Shown here in pieces: positions 14,045 through 21,829 of a stretch of 25,805 nucleotides of DNA. Source of the DNA: JANLUX01 sp031363705 (lineage in GTDB: Bacteria > Bacteroidota > Bacteroidia > AKYH767-A > OLB10); assembly GCA_031363705.1 (NCBI GenBank), contig JANLUX010000159.1, forward strand, positions 1 to 25,805, written 5' to 3'. The translations under genes were made by a program, and so were the position numbers. A model generated the notes under the pieces. It was not told the DNA's origin. It searched no databases and was given only the letters and a program-made list of their open reading frames with translations. Each line of letters opens with the position of its first letter. Position 1 is the first letter of the stretch.

Positions 14045-14844
14045 GCTTTATTTTTAGTTACAGCTTTTGAAACATAAATACTTATCTCATATAAAATGAA
14101 TAATGGAATTGCCACAAGCATCTGGCTGGTAACATCAGGCGAAGGAGTGATGAATGCTGCAATAATAAGATTCACCACCATTGCATGTTTGCGGTACTTG
14201 CGCATAAACTCCGGTGTGATGATACCGATTTTTGACAGGAAGTAAACAATCATTGGTAATTCAAAAACCAAACCGGTGGAGAGCGATAATATGGTAACAG
14301 TATTAATATAGGAGGTAAGGCTGATGGTATTATGAACCTCTGAACTAACCTGGTAATTACCCAAAAAATTAATGGAGAGCGGTGCAATTATATAATAACC
14401 GAATAACAATCCAACGAGAAAAAGAAGAGAAGTAAAAAAAACAATTCCCCGTGAATATTTTTTTTCCTTATCGCTTAAAGCAGGTTTTATAAAACGCCAT
14501 ATCTCCCAAATGAAATAAGGAAAAGCAATGATAAAACCAATTACCAATGCAACCCACATGTGTGTCATAAACTGACCGCTCAAGTCTAAACTCACAACAT
14601 TGAAATCAATTTTATTAAAACACATGTCCAGATTGTACTTCTCTGAAAGATGGCAGAGAATGCGATAGGTAAGAAAATCTGAATTTTTTGGTGCAAGAAT
14701 TATATCATCAAAAATAATTTGCTTGTTGAGAAAAGCAAGTACAGTAAAAACAACAATTGCAATAACAGCACGAACGATATGCCATCGCAATGCTTCGAGA
14801 TGGTCTAAAAATCCCATTTCACTGTCATTATTTCTGCCAAACAT
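14026..14844 (-). CDS. tatC: Sec-independent protein translocase TatC
   Basis: TatC, the multi-span receptor of the twin-arginine pathway, binds folded pre-proteins in the inner membrane. This 272-aa protein has six predicted spans and typical features: MGFLDHLEALRWHIVRA at the start, a periplasmic loop after span one, FPYFIWEIWRFIKPALSDKEKK, FGYYIIAPLSINFL, and FELPMIVYFLSKIGIITPEFMRKYRKHA. In the N-terminal motif, usually HLxELR, the Glu is Ala18 (HLEALR). The last residues (SANYE) and the stop are encoded by the inverted repeat 14010-14044, so the original C-terminus was probably different. No tatA/tatB is in the window. Confidence 0.95.
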   Translation of the reverse strand: MFGRNNDSEMGFLDHLEALRWHIVRAVIAIVVFTVLAFLNKQIIFDDIILAPKNSDFLTYRILCHLSEKYNLDMCFNKIDFNVVSLDLSGQFMTHMWVALVIGFIIAFPYFIWEIWRFIKPALSDKEKKYSRGIVFFTSLLFLVGLLFGYYIIAPLSINFLGNYQVSSEVHNTISLTSYINTVTILSLSTGLVFELPMIVYFLSKIGIITPEFMRKYRKHAMVVNLIIAAFITPSPDVTSQMLVAIPLFILYEISIYVSKAVTKNKASANYE

Positions 14845-14880
14845 TTTTCAGAATATTTTGTTGTTAAATAAAAGTGTTGA

Positions 14881-15849
14881 TTAAATAATTCCTTCGCGCA
14901 GCAAATCGTGCAAATGCACAAAACCTAAAAACTTTTTCTTATCCATCACCACCAGTTGGGTTATGTTGTATTGTTTCATCAATTGCAATGCTTCTAAAGC
15001 CAGCGTTTCTTTATCCAGTGTTCGCGGAGCAGAAGTCATGATTTCACTTGCTTTTAACTTTTCATAGTTCTTGTGTTTTTGCATCATCCTTCTCAGGTCT
15101 CCATCCGTTATAATCCCTTGCAATTCTCCTTTGTTAATTACAGCCGTTGCTCCCAGTCGGTTTGATGAAATCTCCAATATCACATCATTTATTCCGGCAT
15201 CAGGTTTTACAACTGGCTTGGTGTTATGCGCATATAAATCGCCCACTTTTAAATACAATCGCTTACCTAAAGCACCACCCGGATGATAACGTGCAAAATC
15301 ATTTTTGGTAAAACCACGATGTTCGAGCAAACAAACTGCAAGTGCATCACCCATTGCAAGCTGAGCAGTGGTGCTGCTGGTGGGTGCAAGATTGTGTGGA
15401 CATGCCTCCTGATCAACCGAAGTATTCAGAATATAATCTGCCTGTGTGGCTAAATAGGATTGAAGGTTTCCAACCATTGCAATTAAAATATTTCCACCGC
15501 CTTTTATAAGCGGAGCAAGCACTTTTATTTCAGGAGTATTACCACTGTTAGAAATTAAAAGCACAACATCTTGTTGTTGAATCATTCCCAAATCACCATG
15601 AATGGCATCAGCTGCGTGCATAAAAACCGAAGGGGTTCCGGTGGAGTTAAAAGTTGCCACTATTTTATTGGCAATGATTGCACTTTTACCAATTCCGCTA
15701 ACTATAACACGACCTTTTTTTGATGCATATATCACCTTAATGCATTGCACAAAATCTTTATTAACTGCATTTTTAAGATTGGATACAGCATCAGCTTCTA
15801 TCTGCAATGTTGTGTTTGCTATTGCAATTAATTGTTTATCGGTTTTCAA
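14881..15849 (-). CDS. kdsD: D-arabinose 5-phosphate isomerase (KdsD/KpsF)
   Basis: This 322-aa enzyme converts ribulose 5-phosphate to arabinose 5-phosphate, the first step of Kdo synthesis for lipopolysaccharide. It has a SIS domain (about residues 30-190) with GKSAIIANKIVATFNSTG, the catalytic-loop region HAADAIHGDLGMI and the sugar-phosphate loop LLISNSGNTPEI. Two CBS domains follow (about 205-322), in TAVINKGELQGIITDGDLRR and LVVMDKKKFLGFVHLHDLL. Length and order match KdsD. It leads the minus-strand group kdsD-tatC-CMD and diverges from recQ. Together with lptB it gives the cluster an LPS theme. Confidence 0.94.
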   Translation of the reverse strand: MKTDKQLIAIANTTLQIEADAVSNLKNAVNKDFVQCIKVIYASKKGRVIVSGIGKSAIIANKIVATFNSTGTPSVFMHAADAIHGDLGMIQQQDVVLLISNSGNTPEIKVLAPLIKGGGNILIAMVGNLQSYLATQADYILNTSVDQEACPHNLAPTSSTTAQLAMGDALAVCLLEHRGFTKNDFARYHPGGALGKRLYLKVGDLYAHNTKPVVKPDAGINDVILEISSNRLGATAVINKGELQGIITDGDLRRMMQKHKNYEKLKASEIMTSAPRTLDKETLALEALQLMKQYNITQLVVMDKKKFLGFVHLHDLLREGII

Positions 15850-15909
15850 ATAAATAGTTATTAAAAATTTATTTCCGCAATAGTTTTTTTATTATCTTCA
15901 TGCTGTGGG

Positions 15910-15917
15910 CAAAAGTA
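15910..15917 (-). promoter_or_regulatory. -7 element of kdsD (TACTTTTG)
   Basis: This is an exact TAnnTTTG match on the minus strand, 60 bases upstream of the kdsD ATG. No clear -33 element is seen. Confidence 0.35.
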
Positions 15918-16098
15918 GTTTGTTTGCATCTAAGAATACTAATCTGATCTAATGTAAGAACAGGTTCCACAGGATGTAAAAACTGTCAATTCTATAACAA
16001 TAAATATTTTTTGTAGTTGTTATTATTACGTAAATCATGAAGTAAAAATTAATTGTAAATAATGTGATAATATTTCTTTCATAGAATCGAAATTCTGT

Positions 16099-16106
16099 TA
16101 AATTTG
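16099..16106 (+). promoter_or_regulatory. -7 element of recQ (TAAATTTG)
   Basis: This is an exact TAnnTTTG match, 35 bases before the recQ ATG. A TTTC near 16077 is a weak -33 candidate at an 18-base spacing. Confidence 0.45.
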
Positions 16107-16141
16107 CGTTCCCAAAAAAAAATCCATATAAATTTAAATAA

Positions 16142-18340
16142 ATGTTAGTTGCTGAGAAGAGTACATTGCAGGAAACCTTGAATAAATATTTTGGTTATGA
16201 ATCTTTTAAAGGTGACCAGGAAGCCATCATCCGCAATGTTTTAGATGGCCAGGACACTTTTGTAATTATGCCTACCGGAGGCGGAAAAAGCATGTGCTAC
16301 CAGTTGCCTGCTTTAATGAGTAAAGGCACTGCGGTGATTATTTCACCATTAATTGCACTGATGAAAAACCAGGTAGATGCAATCCGTGGTTTTAATACTG
16401 ATGATGGCATTGCTCATTTCATGAATTCATCACTCACTAAAAATGAAATAGCTACTGTTAGAAAAGATATTAAAGCCGGTAAAACAAAACTTTTATATGT
16501 TGCTCCTGAATCACTCACCAAAGAAGAGAACGTAAAATTTTTAAAGGATGTTAACATTTCGTTTTTTGCAATTGATGAAGCGCATTGTATTTCTGAGTGG
16601 GGACATGATTTCCGTCCTGAGTATCGCAGACTGCGTCCGATCATTGAACAGATAGGACAGGTTCCCATCATTGCATTAACTGCAACAGCAACAGAAAAAG
16701 TTCAAGCTGATATACAGAAAAATCTGGGTATGATGAAAGCCGCTTTATTTAAGGCTTCTTTTAATCGTCCTAATTTATATTATGAGATACGTCCTAAGAT
16801 CAATGTAATTAAAGAGATCATTAAATATGTGAAGCAACATCCCGGCAAAACTGGTATTGTTTATTGCCTTAGCCGTAAAAAAGTGGAAGAAGTTGCAAGC
16901 ACACTGGTGGTAAATGGTATTCGTGCACTTCCTTATCATGCCGGATTGGATGCAGCAACACGTGTGCTACACCAGGATAAATTTTTGATGGAAGAAGCAG
17001 AAGTGATTGTAGCAACCATTGCGTTCGGAATGGGTATTGATAAACCGGATGTGCGTTTTGTTATCCATCATGATATTCCAAAAAGCCTCGAAGGTTATTA
17101 CCAGGAAACCGGTCGTGCCGGACGAGATGGACGCGAAGGCAGATGCTGTGTTTTTTACAGCTATAAAGACATTGAGAAGCTGGAGAAATTTATGAAAGGC
17201 AAACCGGTGGCAGAGCAGGAAATTGGCAAGCAGCTTTTACTGGATACTGTTGGTTATGCTGAAACATCCGTTTGCCGCAGAAGAGTTTTATTACATTATT
17301 TTGGTGAGAAGTATGATCAGGATAATTGCGGAAGTTGTGATAACTGTCTGCATCCAAAACAAATGATTGAAGCGCAGGATGAAGTTGCATTAATGCTGGA
17401 GACAGTGCTTGCAGTTAAAGAAAAACATCAGTCAGATCATGTAATAAATGTAATGATTGGTAAAGGGGATACTCCTGTTAAAACCTACAAGCATGATCAG
17501 TTAGAAGTATTTGGTGAAGGTGGTGAGCATGACGAACGCTATTGGACTGCATTGATTCGCCAGACGTTGCTTGCCGGATTATTAAATAAGGATATTGATA
17601 ATTATGGTTTGCTTAAATTAACCGAGGAAGGCAAGAAGTTTATTAAAAATCCAACCAGCTTTAAAATTGCACTCGACACCAATTTTGAAGGAACAGAAAC
17701 GGATGATGATGATGAGTTTGCTGCCGGTGGCGGTGGTGGTGGTGCCGCAGATGAAGAGTTGTTTGCGATGTTAAAAGATCTTGTAAAACAAGTTGCAAAG
17801 CAAAAGAATTTACCTCCTTATGTAATTTTTCAGGAGCCATCGCTTGACGAAATGGCAACTAATTATCCAATCACACTGGAGGAACTGAAAAATATTTCAG
17901 GTGTTGGATCAGGTAAAGCAGCAAAATTTGGACAGCCCTTTGTTGATCTCATTAAAAAATATGTAGAGGAAAATGAGATTGAGCGTCCGATGGATCTCGT
18001 GATAAAAAGTGTGGTTAATAAGAGTGGATTAAAAGTATATTTCATTCAAAATATTGACCGTAAGATTTCTCTTCAGGATATGGGGAAAGCAAAAGGCATG
18101 ACGTTGAAAGAAATAATTGGCGAGTTGGAAACCATTGTTTCTTCCGGTACCCGCATTGACATTAATTATTATATCAATGAAGTGATTGACCAGGATCGCC
18201 AGGAGGAAGTGTTTGATTATTTCCGCTCTGCGAAATCAGATTCAGTGGAAGAGGCTTTGCAGGAATTAGGTGAAGATGAGTATAGCGAAGAAGACATCCG
18301 GTTGATGCGTATCAAGTTCATGAGTGAAGTAGGAAACTAA
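16142..18340 (+). CDS. recQ: ATP-dependent DNA helicase RecQ
   Basis: This 732-aa 3'-5' SF2 helicase acts in recombination and replication repair. Visible domains are the helicase core with Walker A MPTGGGKSMCYQLPAL (Lys49) and the DEAH box IDEAHCISEWGHDFRPEYRRL (about residues 142-162); motif VI YYQETGRAGRDGR; and the RQC zinc site, with Cys in SVCRRRVLLHYFGE and NCGSCDNC (about 377-402). A winged-helix region follows, then an acidic and Gly-rich linker (about 519-535). An HRDC domain (about 537-610) and a further C-terminal helical region after it (about 611-732) complete the protein. The C-terminal extension is usual for Bacteroidota RecQ. Confidence 0.96.
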   Translation: MLVAEKSTLQETLNKYFGYESFKGDQEAIIRNVLDGQDTFVIMPTGGGKSMCYQLPALMSKGTAVIISPLIALMKNQVDAIRGFNTDDGIAHFMNSSLTKNEIATVRKDIKAGKTKLLYVAPESLTKEENVKFLKDVNISFFAIDEAHCISEWGHDFRPEYRRLRPIIEQIGQVPIIALTATATEKVQADIQKNLGMMKAALFKASFNRPNLYYEIRPKINVIKEIIKYVKQHPGKTGIVYCLSRKKVEEVASTLVVNGIRALPYHAGLDAATRVLHQDKFLMEEAEVIVATIAFGMGIDKPDVRFVIHHDIPKSLEGYYQETGRAGRDGREGRCCVFYSYKDIEKLEKFMKGKPVAEQEIGKQLLLDTVGYAETSVCRRRVLLHYFGEKYDQDNCGSCDNCLHPKQMIEAQDEVALMLETVLAVKEKHQSDHVINVMIGKGDTPVKTYKHDQLEVFGEGGEHDERYWTALIRQTLLAGLLNKDIDNYGLLKLTEEGKKFIKNPTSFKIALDTNFEGTETDDDDEFAAGGGGGGAADEELFAMLKDLVKQVAKQKNLPPYVIFQEPSLDEMATNYPITLEELKNISGVGSGKAAKFGQPFVDLIKKYVEENEIERPMDLVIKSVVNKSGLKVYFIQNIDRKISLQDMGKAKGMTLKEIIGELETIVSSGTRIDINYYINEVIDQDRQEEVFDYFRSAKSDSVEEALQELGEDEYSEEDIRLMRIKFMSEVGN

Positions 18341-18382
18341 AGTTTAAGGTTTCAAAATATAAAGTTGCAGATGCAACGGCAG

Positions 18383-18417
18383 AAAGCAGTGAGATCAAAA
18401 AGATTTTGCTGCTTTTT
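18383..18417 (+). terminator. Rho-independent terminator after recQ
   Basis: AAAGCAG (18383-18389) pairs with CTGCTTT (18409-18415), with wobble and ATC/GAT pairs extending inward to an A5 loop. The 3' side runs into a T5 tract. It lies 42 bases after the recQ stop. A small perfect hairpin (GTTGCA/TGCAAC, 18364-18377) precedes it. Confidence 0.6.
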
Positions 18418-18465
18418 GTATTTAGATACTTTTTATTTGGCGTTTGTATAAACTTATATCAATTT

Positions 18466-18479
18466 GTAATTCGCTGATG
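18466..18479 (+). repeat. Partial copy of the 13961-14044 repeat end
   Basis: GTAATTCGCTGATG is identical over 14 bases to 14032-14045, the outer end of the long inverted repeat plus one base. The five bases before it also match at three positions. The last three bases are the ATG of the following gene. No complementary arm is found nearby. Confidence 0.6.
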
Positions 18480-18980
18480 ACATTTACAACGGTTATAGAA
18501 AAGTTTAAATCCAAAGGAGAAAAAACCGGCTGGACATATATTATATTACCTGCAGATGTTGCACAATCAATTAAACCCAACACTAAAAAATCATTTCGTG
18601 TAAAAGGAAAGCTTGATCATTATGTTTTCAGTGGAGTAAATATTTTACCCATGGGTGAGGGAGAATTTATTATGCCTTTAAACGCAGCCATGCGAAAAGG
18701 AATAGCCAAACGGGTAGGGGCGATGTTGAATGTTCAGATTGAATTTGATAAATCAACTTATCAGATGAACAAATTATTTATTGAATGCCTGAACGAAGAA
18801 CCCGAGGCATTAAAATTCTTTAACACTTTAACAGGATCACATCAACGATATTTTTCCAAATGGATTGACGCGGCAAAAACAGATGAGACAAAAGCAAAAC
18901 GTATTGCTCAATCAATCAATGGATTTTTAAAGAAACAGAATTATTCAGAGATGATGCGTTCCAATAAAAAAATTTTATGA
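18477..18980 (+). CDS. DUF1905 / YdeI-OmpD-associated family protein
   Basis: This 167-aa cytoplasmic protein has two small domains. The N-terminal DUF1905 beta-barrel (about residues 3-85) contains TVIEKFKSKGEKTGWTYIILP, FRVKGKLDHYVFSGVNILPMGEGEFIMPLN and KGIAKRVGAMLNVQIEFD. The C-terminal YdeI/OmpD-associated helical segment contains LTGSHQRYFSKWIDAAKTDETKAKRI, a widespread pattern in this family. I chose the ATG at 18477 (MTFTTVIEKF), because an earlier in-frame ATG at 18444 adds 11 residues with no family counterpart and runs across the repeat fragment. Its biochemical role is not established. It is probably transcribed alone, after the recQ terminator. Confidence 0.85.
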   Translation: MTFTTVIEKFKSKGEKTGWTYIILPADVAQSIKPNTKKSFRVKGKLDHYVFSGVNILPMGEGEFIMPLNAAMRKGIAKRVGAMLNVQIEFDKSTYQMNKLFIECLNEEPEALKFFNTLTGSHQRYFSKWIDAAKTDETKAKRIAQSINGFLKKQNYSEMMRSNKKIL

Positions 18981-19048
18981 TCTGTAACTACAATATTGGT
19001 TGCGTGTCTTAATCTTAAAAATCCAATTCTGTATTTTATGATTTAACG

Positions 19049-19056
19049 TAACTTTG
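19049..19056 (+). promoter_or_regulatory. -7 element before the BNR-repeat gene (TAACTTTG)
   Basis: This is an exact TAnnTTTG match, 20 bases upstream of the ATG at 19077. The -33 region is not well conserved. Confidence 0.45.
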
Positions 19057-19076
19057 AACTTATACACAGAAACAAA

Positions 19077-21752
19077 ATGAAAATTTATAAATTAATTATA
19101 GTATTTTATTTTTTGCAGGGATTAAATCTGGTTCATGCACAAAAGTTTTTATCACGTACATCTGATCAGCCGCTTACTTTTAAAGAGATGCAATTGCAAT
19201 TTGACCAATGGAAAAAGTCAGTTGATCTCAAGACACAGAAGAACTGGAAATATTTTAAACGTTGGGAAATGGATATGCAGATGCATACAGATGCAAAGGG
19301 TAATCCGGTAAATCCTGAAATTTATATTGATGCTGTTACTAAAGTTGCGAATGAAAAAAAGATTGATAGATCATCACGCTTTAATATTGGTGCATGGACA
19401 CCAACGGGTCCTAATGTATTGCCCGGAAACCTTACAGGATATATGGAGAATGGAATTGGCCGCATCAACTGTATTGCATTTCATCCCACTGATGCCAACA
19501 CTTATTTTATTGGTGTTGCTCAGGGCGGAGTGTGGAAAACAACTAATAACGGACAAACATGGATTCCATTAACTGACAATCTTCCGATAACCCGTGTGAG
19601 TGATATTGCTATTGATCCTGTTAATCCTAACACCATGTATATTTCATTATGCGATTTTGAATATATCGGTGTGGCATTAAATCTTAATGGAAGAAAAAGA
19701 AATACTCACTATGGATTAGGCGTATATAAAACCACTGATGGTGGCAACAGTTGGCAACCCACAGGATTGAGCTTTCAGCTCACTGATGGTGATGCATCTT
19801 TAATACGCAAAGTGATTGTACATCCTGTAAATAATAGCGATGTGGTTGCCTGTGGTGCCAATGGAATGTATAAGAGTAATGATGGTGGTATAACATGGAA
19901 TCATCTGCTGGATTCTTTGTTTTGGGATATGCTGCAGGATCCTGTTAATCCTAACATTCTTTATGCCGCTACCGGGTGGGTGCTAAATTCAAATGATGGT
20001 TATGCTGCTATTTATAAATCAACTGATTTTGGTGATACATGGACTATGTTGAATACCGGAATTCCTGGCACTGGTTCGGTACAACGTGTAAAGCTTGCCA
20101 TTGCGCCAAGTGATAATAATTATTTGTATGCAATCACAGTGGATGTTGATCAGGGCATGTATGGTATTTATAAAACCACAGACGCAGGGGTTAACTGGCA
20201 ATTTATTAATCCGGGAGTGAATGTGCTGAATAGTTTCGATGGTACTTTCTCAGGCGGACAAGGGAACTACGATCTTGGCTTTAGTGTAAACGGACAGAAC
20301 CGTGATATAGTTTATGTTGGAGGTATAAATATATGGGCATCATCTGACGGAGCTAATACTTTTAATCCTGTTAGCCATTGGACTACTTCTTATGGTCCTA
20401 CAGTACATGCGGATATCCATTTCATAGAACGGCAACCTTTGACAGGTAATTTATTTGTTTGTAATGATGGAGGACTTTACAGAACATCAATGATCATCAG
20501 CCAGACATGGAATGATGCTTTCAATGGAACACCATGGCCTACTCAATGGACCAATCTCTGTGACGGATTACAGATAACGTCTTTTTACAGATTATCAAGC
20601 GCGCGAAATTTAACAGGCAGATTAGTTACAGGTTCACAGGATAATGCAACATTCTATTATGATAACGGAGTATGGAATACCATTTTTGGTGGTGATGGAA
20701 TGGATAACTATCTTGATCCTTTAGATGATAATGTAATTATTGGCTCGAGCCAGTATGGAAATTTTTATTATTCCGATGATGATGGCGTTTCATCTTCCGG
20801 TATAAATCCAAATGTAAATGGAGAAGTTGCAGAGTGGACCTCACCAATCGTTGCTGATTATAATAATCCAGGAACTTTGTATGCAGGTTTTTCCAATGTA
20901 TCTAAATCAACTGACAATGGATTTAACTGGAATGTGATTTCAAACTTCCCGGTGCAGGGCATTGCGGATAACGAAATTTCTGCTCTTGCTGTTGCACATT
21001 CTAACAGTAATGTTATTTATACCGCCAAAAGAGTCAGGTATGAATACAATGTGCCGGGCAGTATGTATGTTACCACCAATGGGGGAGGAAACTGGACAGA
21101 TGTTACTGCAGGATTACCGGATTCATTATACTTCACAAGTGTAAACATAAGCATGACCGATGCAAATACTGCCTATGTAAGCATGGCGCAATTCAGTGCA
21201 GGAAATAAAGTTTTTAAAACCACAGATGCAGGAGCCACATGGCAGAATATCAGTTATAATTTACCAAATATCCCTGTTAACTGTGTGAAAAGTATTCCGG
21301 GTTCACATAAAATACTTGCTGCTACTGATATTGGTGTTTACATTCTTGACAGTGCTTCATCTGTTTGGATGAATGCAAGTATTGGTTTGCCCAATGTTAT
21401 TGTACAGGATATAGAATTTAATGTGCCGCTTAATAAAATTTATGTATGCACATTTGGTAGAGGAATATGGGAAACTGAAATCAGTGCTATTACTGATCTA
21501 TCTCCAAAATCAAATGCTCAGCTCAATATTGAATTGTATCCTACGCTGAACAATGGCGCATTTACAATTAAAAACACCGGTAGCAGATCATTAGATTTTA
21601 ATTTAGTGGATATAACCGGAAGATTGGTTTACACTACTGTTTTAAGCGGAGCAAACAGTTATAAAATGGATTTGGATTTACCTTCAGGATTGTATTTTGC
21701 AAAAATAAAAGGTAACAATTTTACAGGTGTCAAAACTTTTATTGTTCAATAG
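19077..21752 (+). CDS. Secreted BNR/sortilin-like repeat protein with T9SS sorting domain
   Basis: This 891-aa protein has a signal peptide (MKIYKLIIVFYFLQGLNLVHA, cut near HAQ). Most of it consists of BNR/VPS10-like beta-propeller repeats. Asp-box motifs of the S/T-x-D-G-G-x-x-W kind occur near residues 151 (TTNNGQTW), 216 (TTDGGNSW), 264 (SNDGGITW), 312 (STDFGDTW), 364 (TTDAGVNW), 607 (STDNGFNW), 663 (TTNGGGNW) and 712 (TTDAGATW). The last ~80 residues (IELYPTLNNGAFTIKN, then DITGRLVYTTVLSG and LPSGLYFAKIKG) form a type A T9SS C-terminal domain, so the protein is exported across the outer membrane and probably surface-attached or released. The substrate is unknown. Annotators often call these proteins glycosyl hydrolases, but no sialidase active site is evident. 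Confidence 0.9.
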   Translation: MKIYKLIIVFYFLQGLNLVHAQKFLSRTSDQPLTFKEMQLQFDQWKKSVDLKTQKNWKYFKRWEMDMQMHTDAKGNPVNPEIYIDAVTKVANEKKIDRSSRFNIGAWTPTGPNVLPGNLTGYMENGIGRINCIAFHPTDANTYFIGVAQGGVWKTTNNGQTWIPLTDNLPITRVSDIAIDPVNPNTMYISLCDFEYIGVALNLNGRKRNTHYGLGVYKTTDGGNSWQPTGLSFQLTDGDASLIRKVIVHPVNNSDVVACGANGMYKSNDGGITWNHLLDSLFWDMLQDPVNPNILYAATGWVLNSNDGYAAIYKSTDFGDTWTMLNTGIPGTGSVQRVKLAIAPSDNNYLYAITVDVDQGMYGIYKTTDAGVNWQFINPGVNVLNSFDGTFSGGQGNYDLGFSVNGQNRDIVYVGGINIWASSDGANTFNPVSHWTTSYGPTVHADIHFIERQPLTGNLFVCNDGGLYRTSMIISQTWNDAFNGTPWPTQWTNLCDGLQITSFYRLSSARNLTGRLVTGSQDNATFYYDNGVWNTIFGGDGMDNYLDPLDDNVIIGSSQYGNFYYSDDDGVSSSGINPNVNGEVAEWTSPIVADYNNPGTLYAGFSNVSKSTDNGFNWNVISNFPVQGIADNEISALAVAHSNSNVIYTAKRVRYEYNVPGSMYVTTNGGGNWTDVTAGLPDSLYFTSVNISMTDANTAYVSMAQFSAGNKVFKTTDAGATWQNISYNLPNIPVNCVKSIPGSHKILAATDIGVYILDSASSVWMNASIGLPNVIVQDIEFNVPLNKIYVCTFGRGIWETEISAITDLSPKSNAQLNIELYPTLNNGAFTIKNTGSRSLDFNLVDITGRLVYTTVLSGANSYKMDLDLPSGLYFAKIKGNNFTGVKTFIVQ

Positions 21753-21779
21753 TTAAATTGTTTTTCTAAGACAATTTAA
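21753..21779. terminator. Hairpin between convergent genes
   Basis: TTAAATTGTTTT pairs with AAGACAATTTAA over 12 positions (one G-U) around a TCT loop, directly after the BNR gene stop. There is no strong T tract on either side, so it is a candidate terminator only. Confidence 0.4.
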
Positions 21780-21810
21780 TAATCGCGATAATAATTTCGA
21801 AATATTATTT

Positions 21811-21829
21811 GTGAAAATTCCCCGGAATT
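21811..21829 (-). terminator. Hairpin overlapping the protease stop codon
   Basis: On the minus strand AATTCCGGGGAATTTT folds into a short stem followed by T residues. Its 5' end includes part of the TAA stop of the S8 protease. It is short but well placed to end the mnmA-side transcript. Confidence 0.4.

Larger units (their letters stand above)
15850..16141. other. Divergent intergenic region kdsD/recQ
   Basis: This 292-bp AT-rich gap has no convincing reading frame. It holds a minus-strand -7 box for kdsD (15910-15917) and a plus-strand -7 box for recQ (16099-16106). A 7-bp ATAACAA/TTGTTAT inverted repeat (15994-16023) is probably chance in such AT-rich sequence. Confidence 0.6.

Noticed and set aside
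15994..16023. ATAACAA/TTGTTAT inverted repeat between kdsD and recQ
   Set aside because: It is a short AT-only stem with a long loop in AT-rich DNA; likely chance.
17699..17755. Asp/Gly-rich stretch in RecQ suspected to mark a frameshift or slippage
   Set aside because: The frame is continuous, with clear RQC and HRDC domains on both sides; it is an interdomain linker.
18364..18377. GTTGCA/TGCAAC perfect small palindrome after recQ
   Set aside because: With a two-base centre and no T tract it is not a terminator, and no other copy was found, so it is not listed as a separate feature.
18444..18476. Upstream extension of the DUF1905 gene (MYKLISICNSL)
   Set aside because: The extension runs through the repeat fragment and has no counterpart in the family, whose proteins start near MTFTT.
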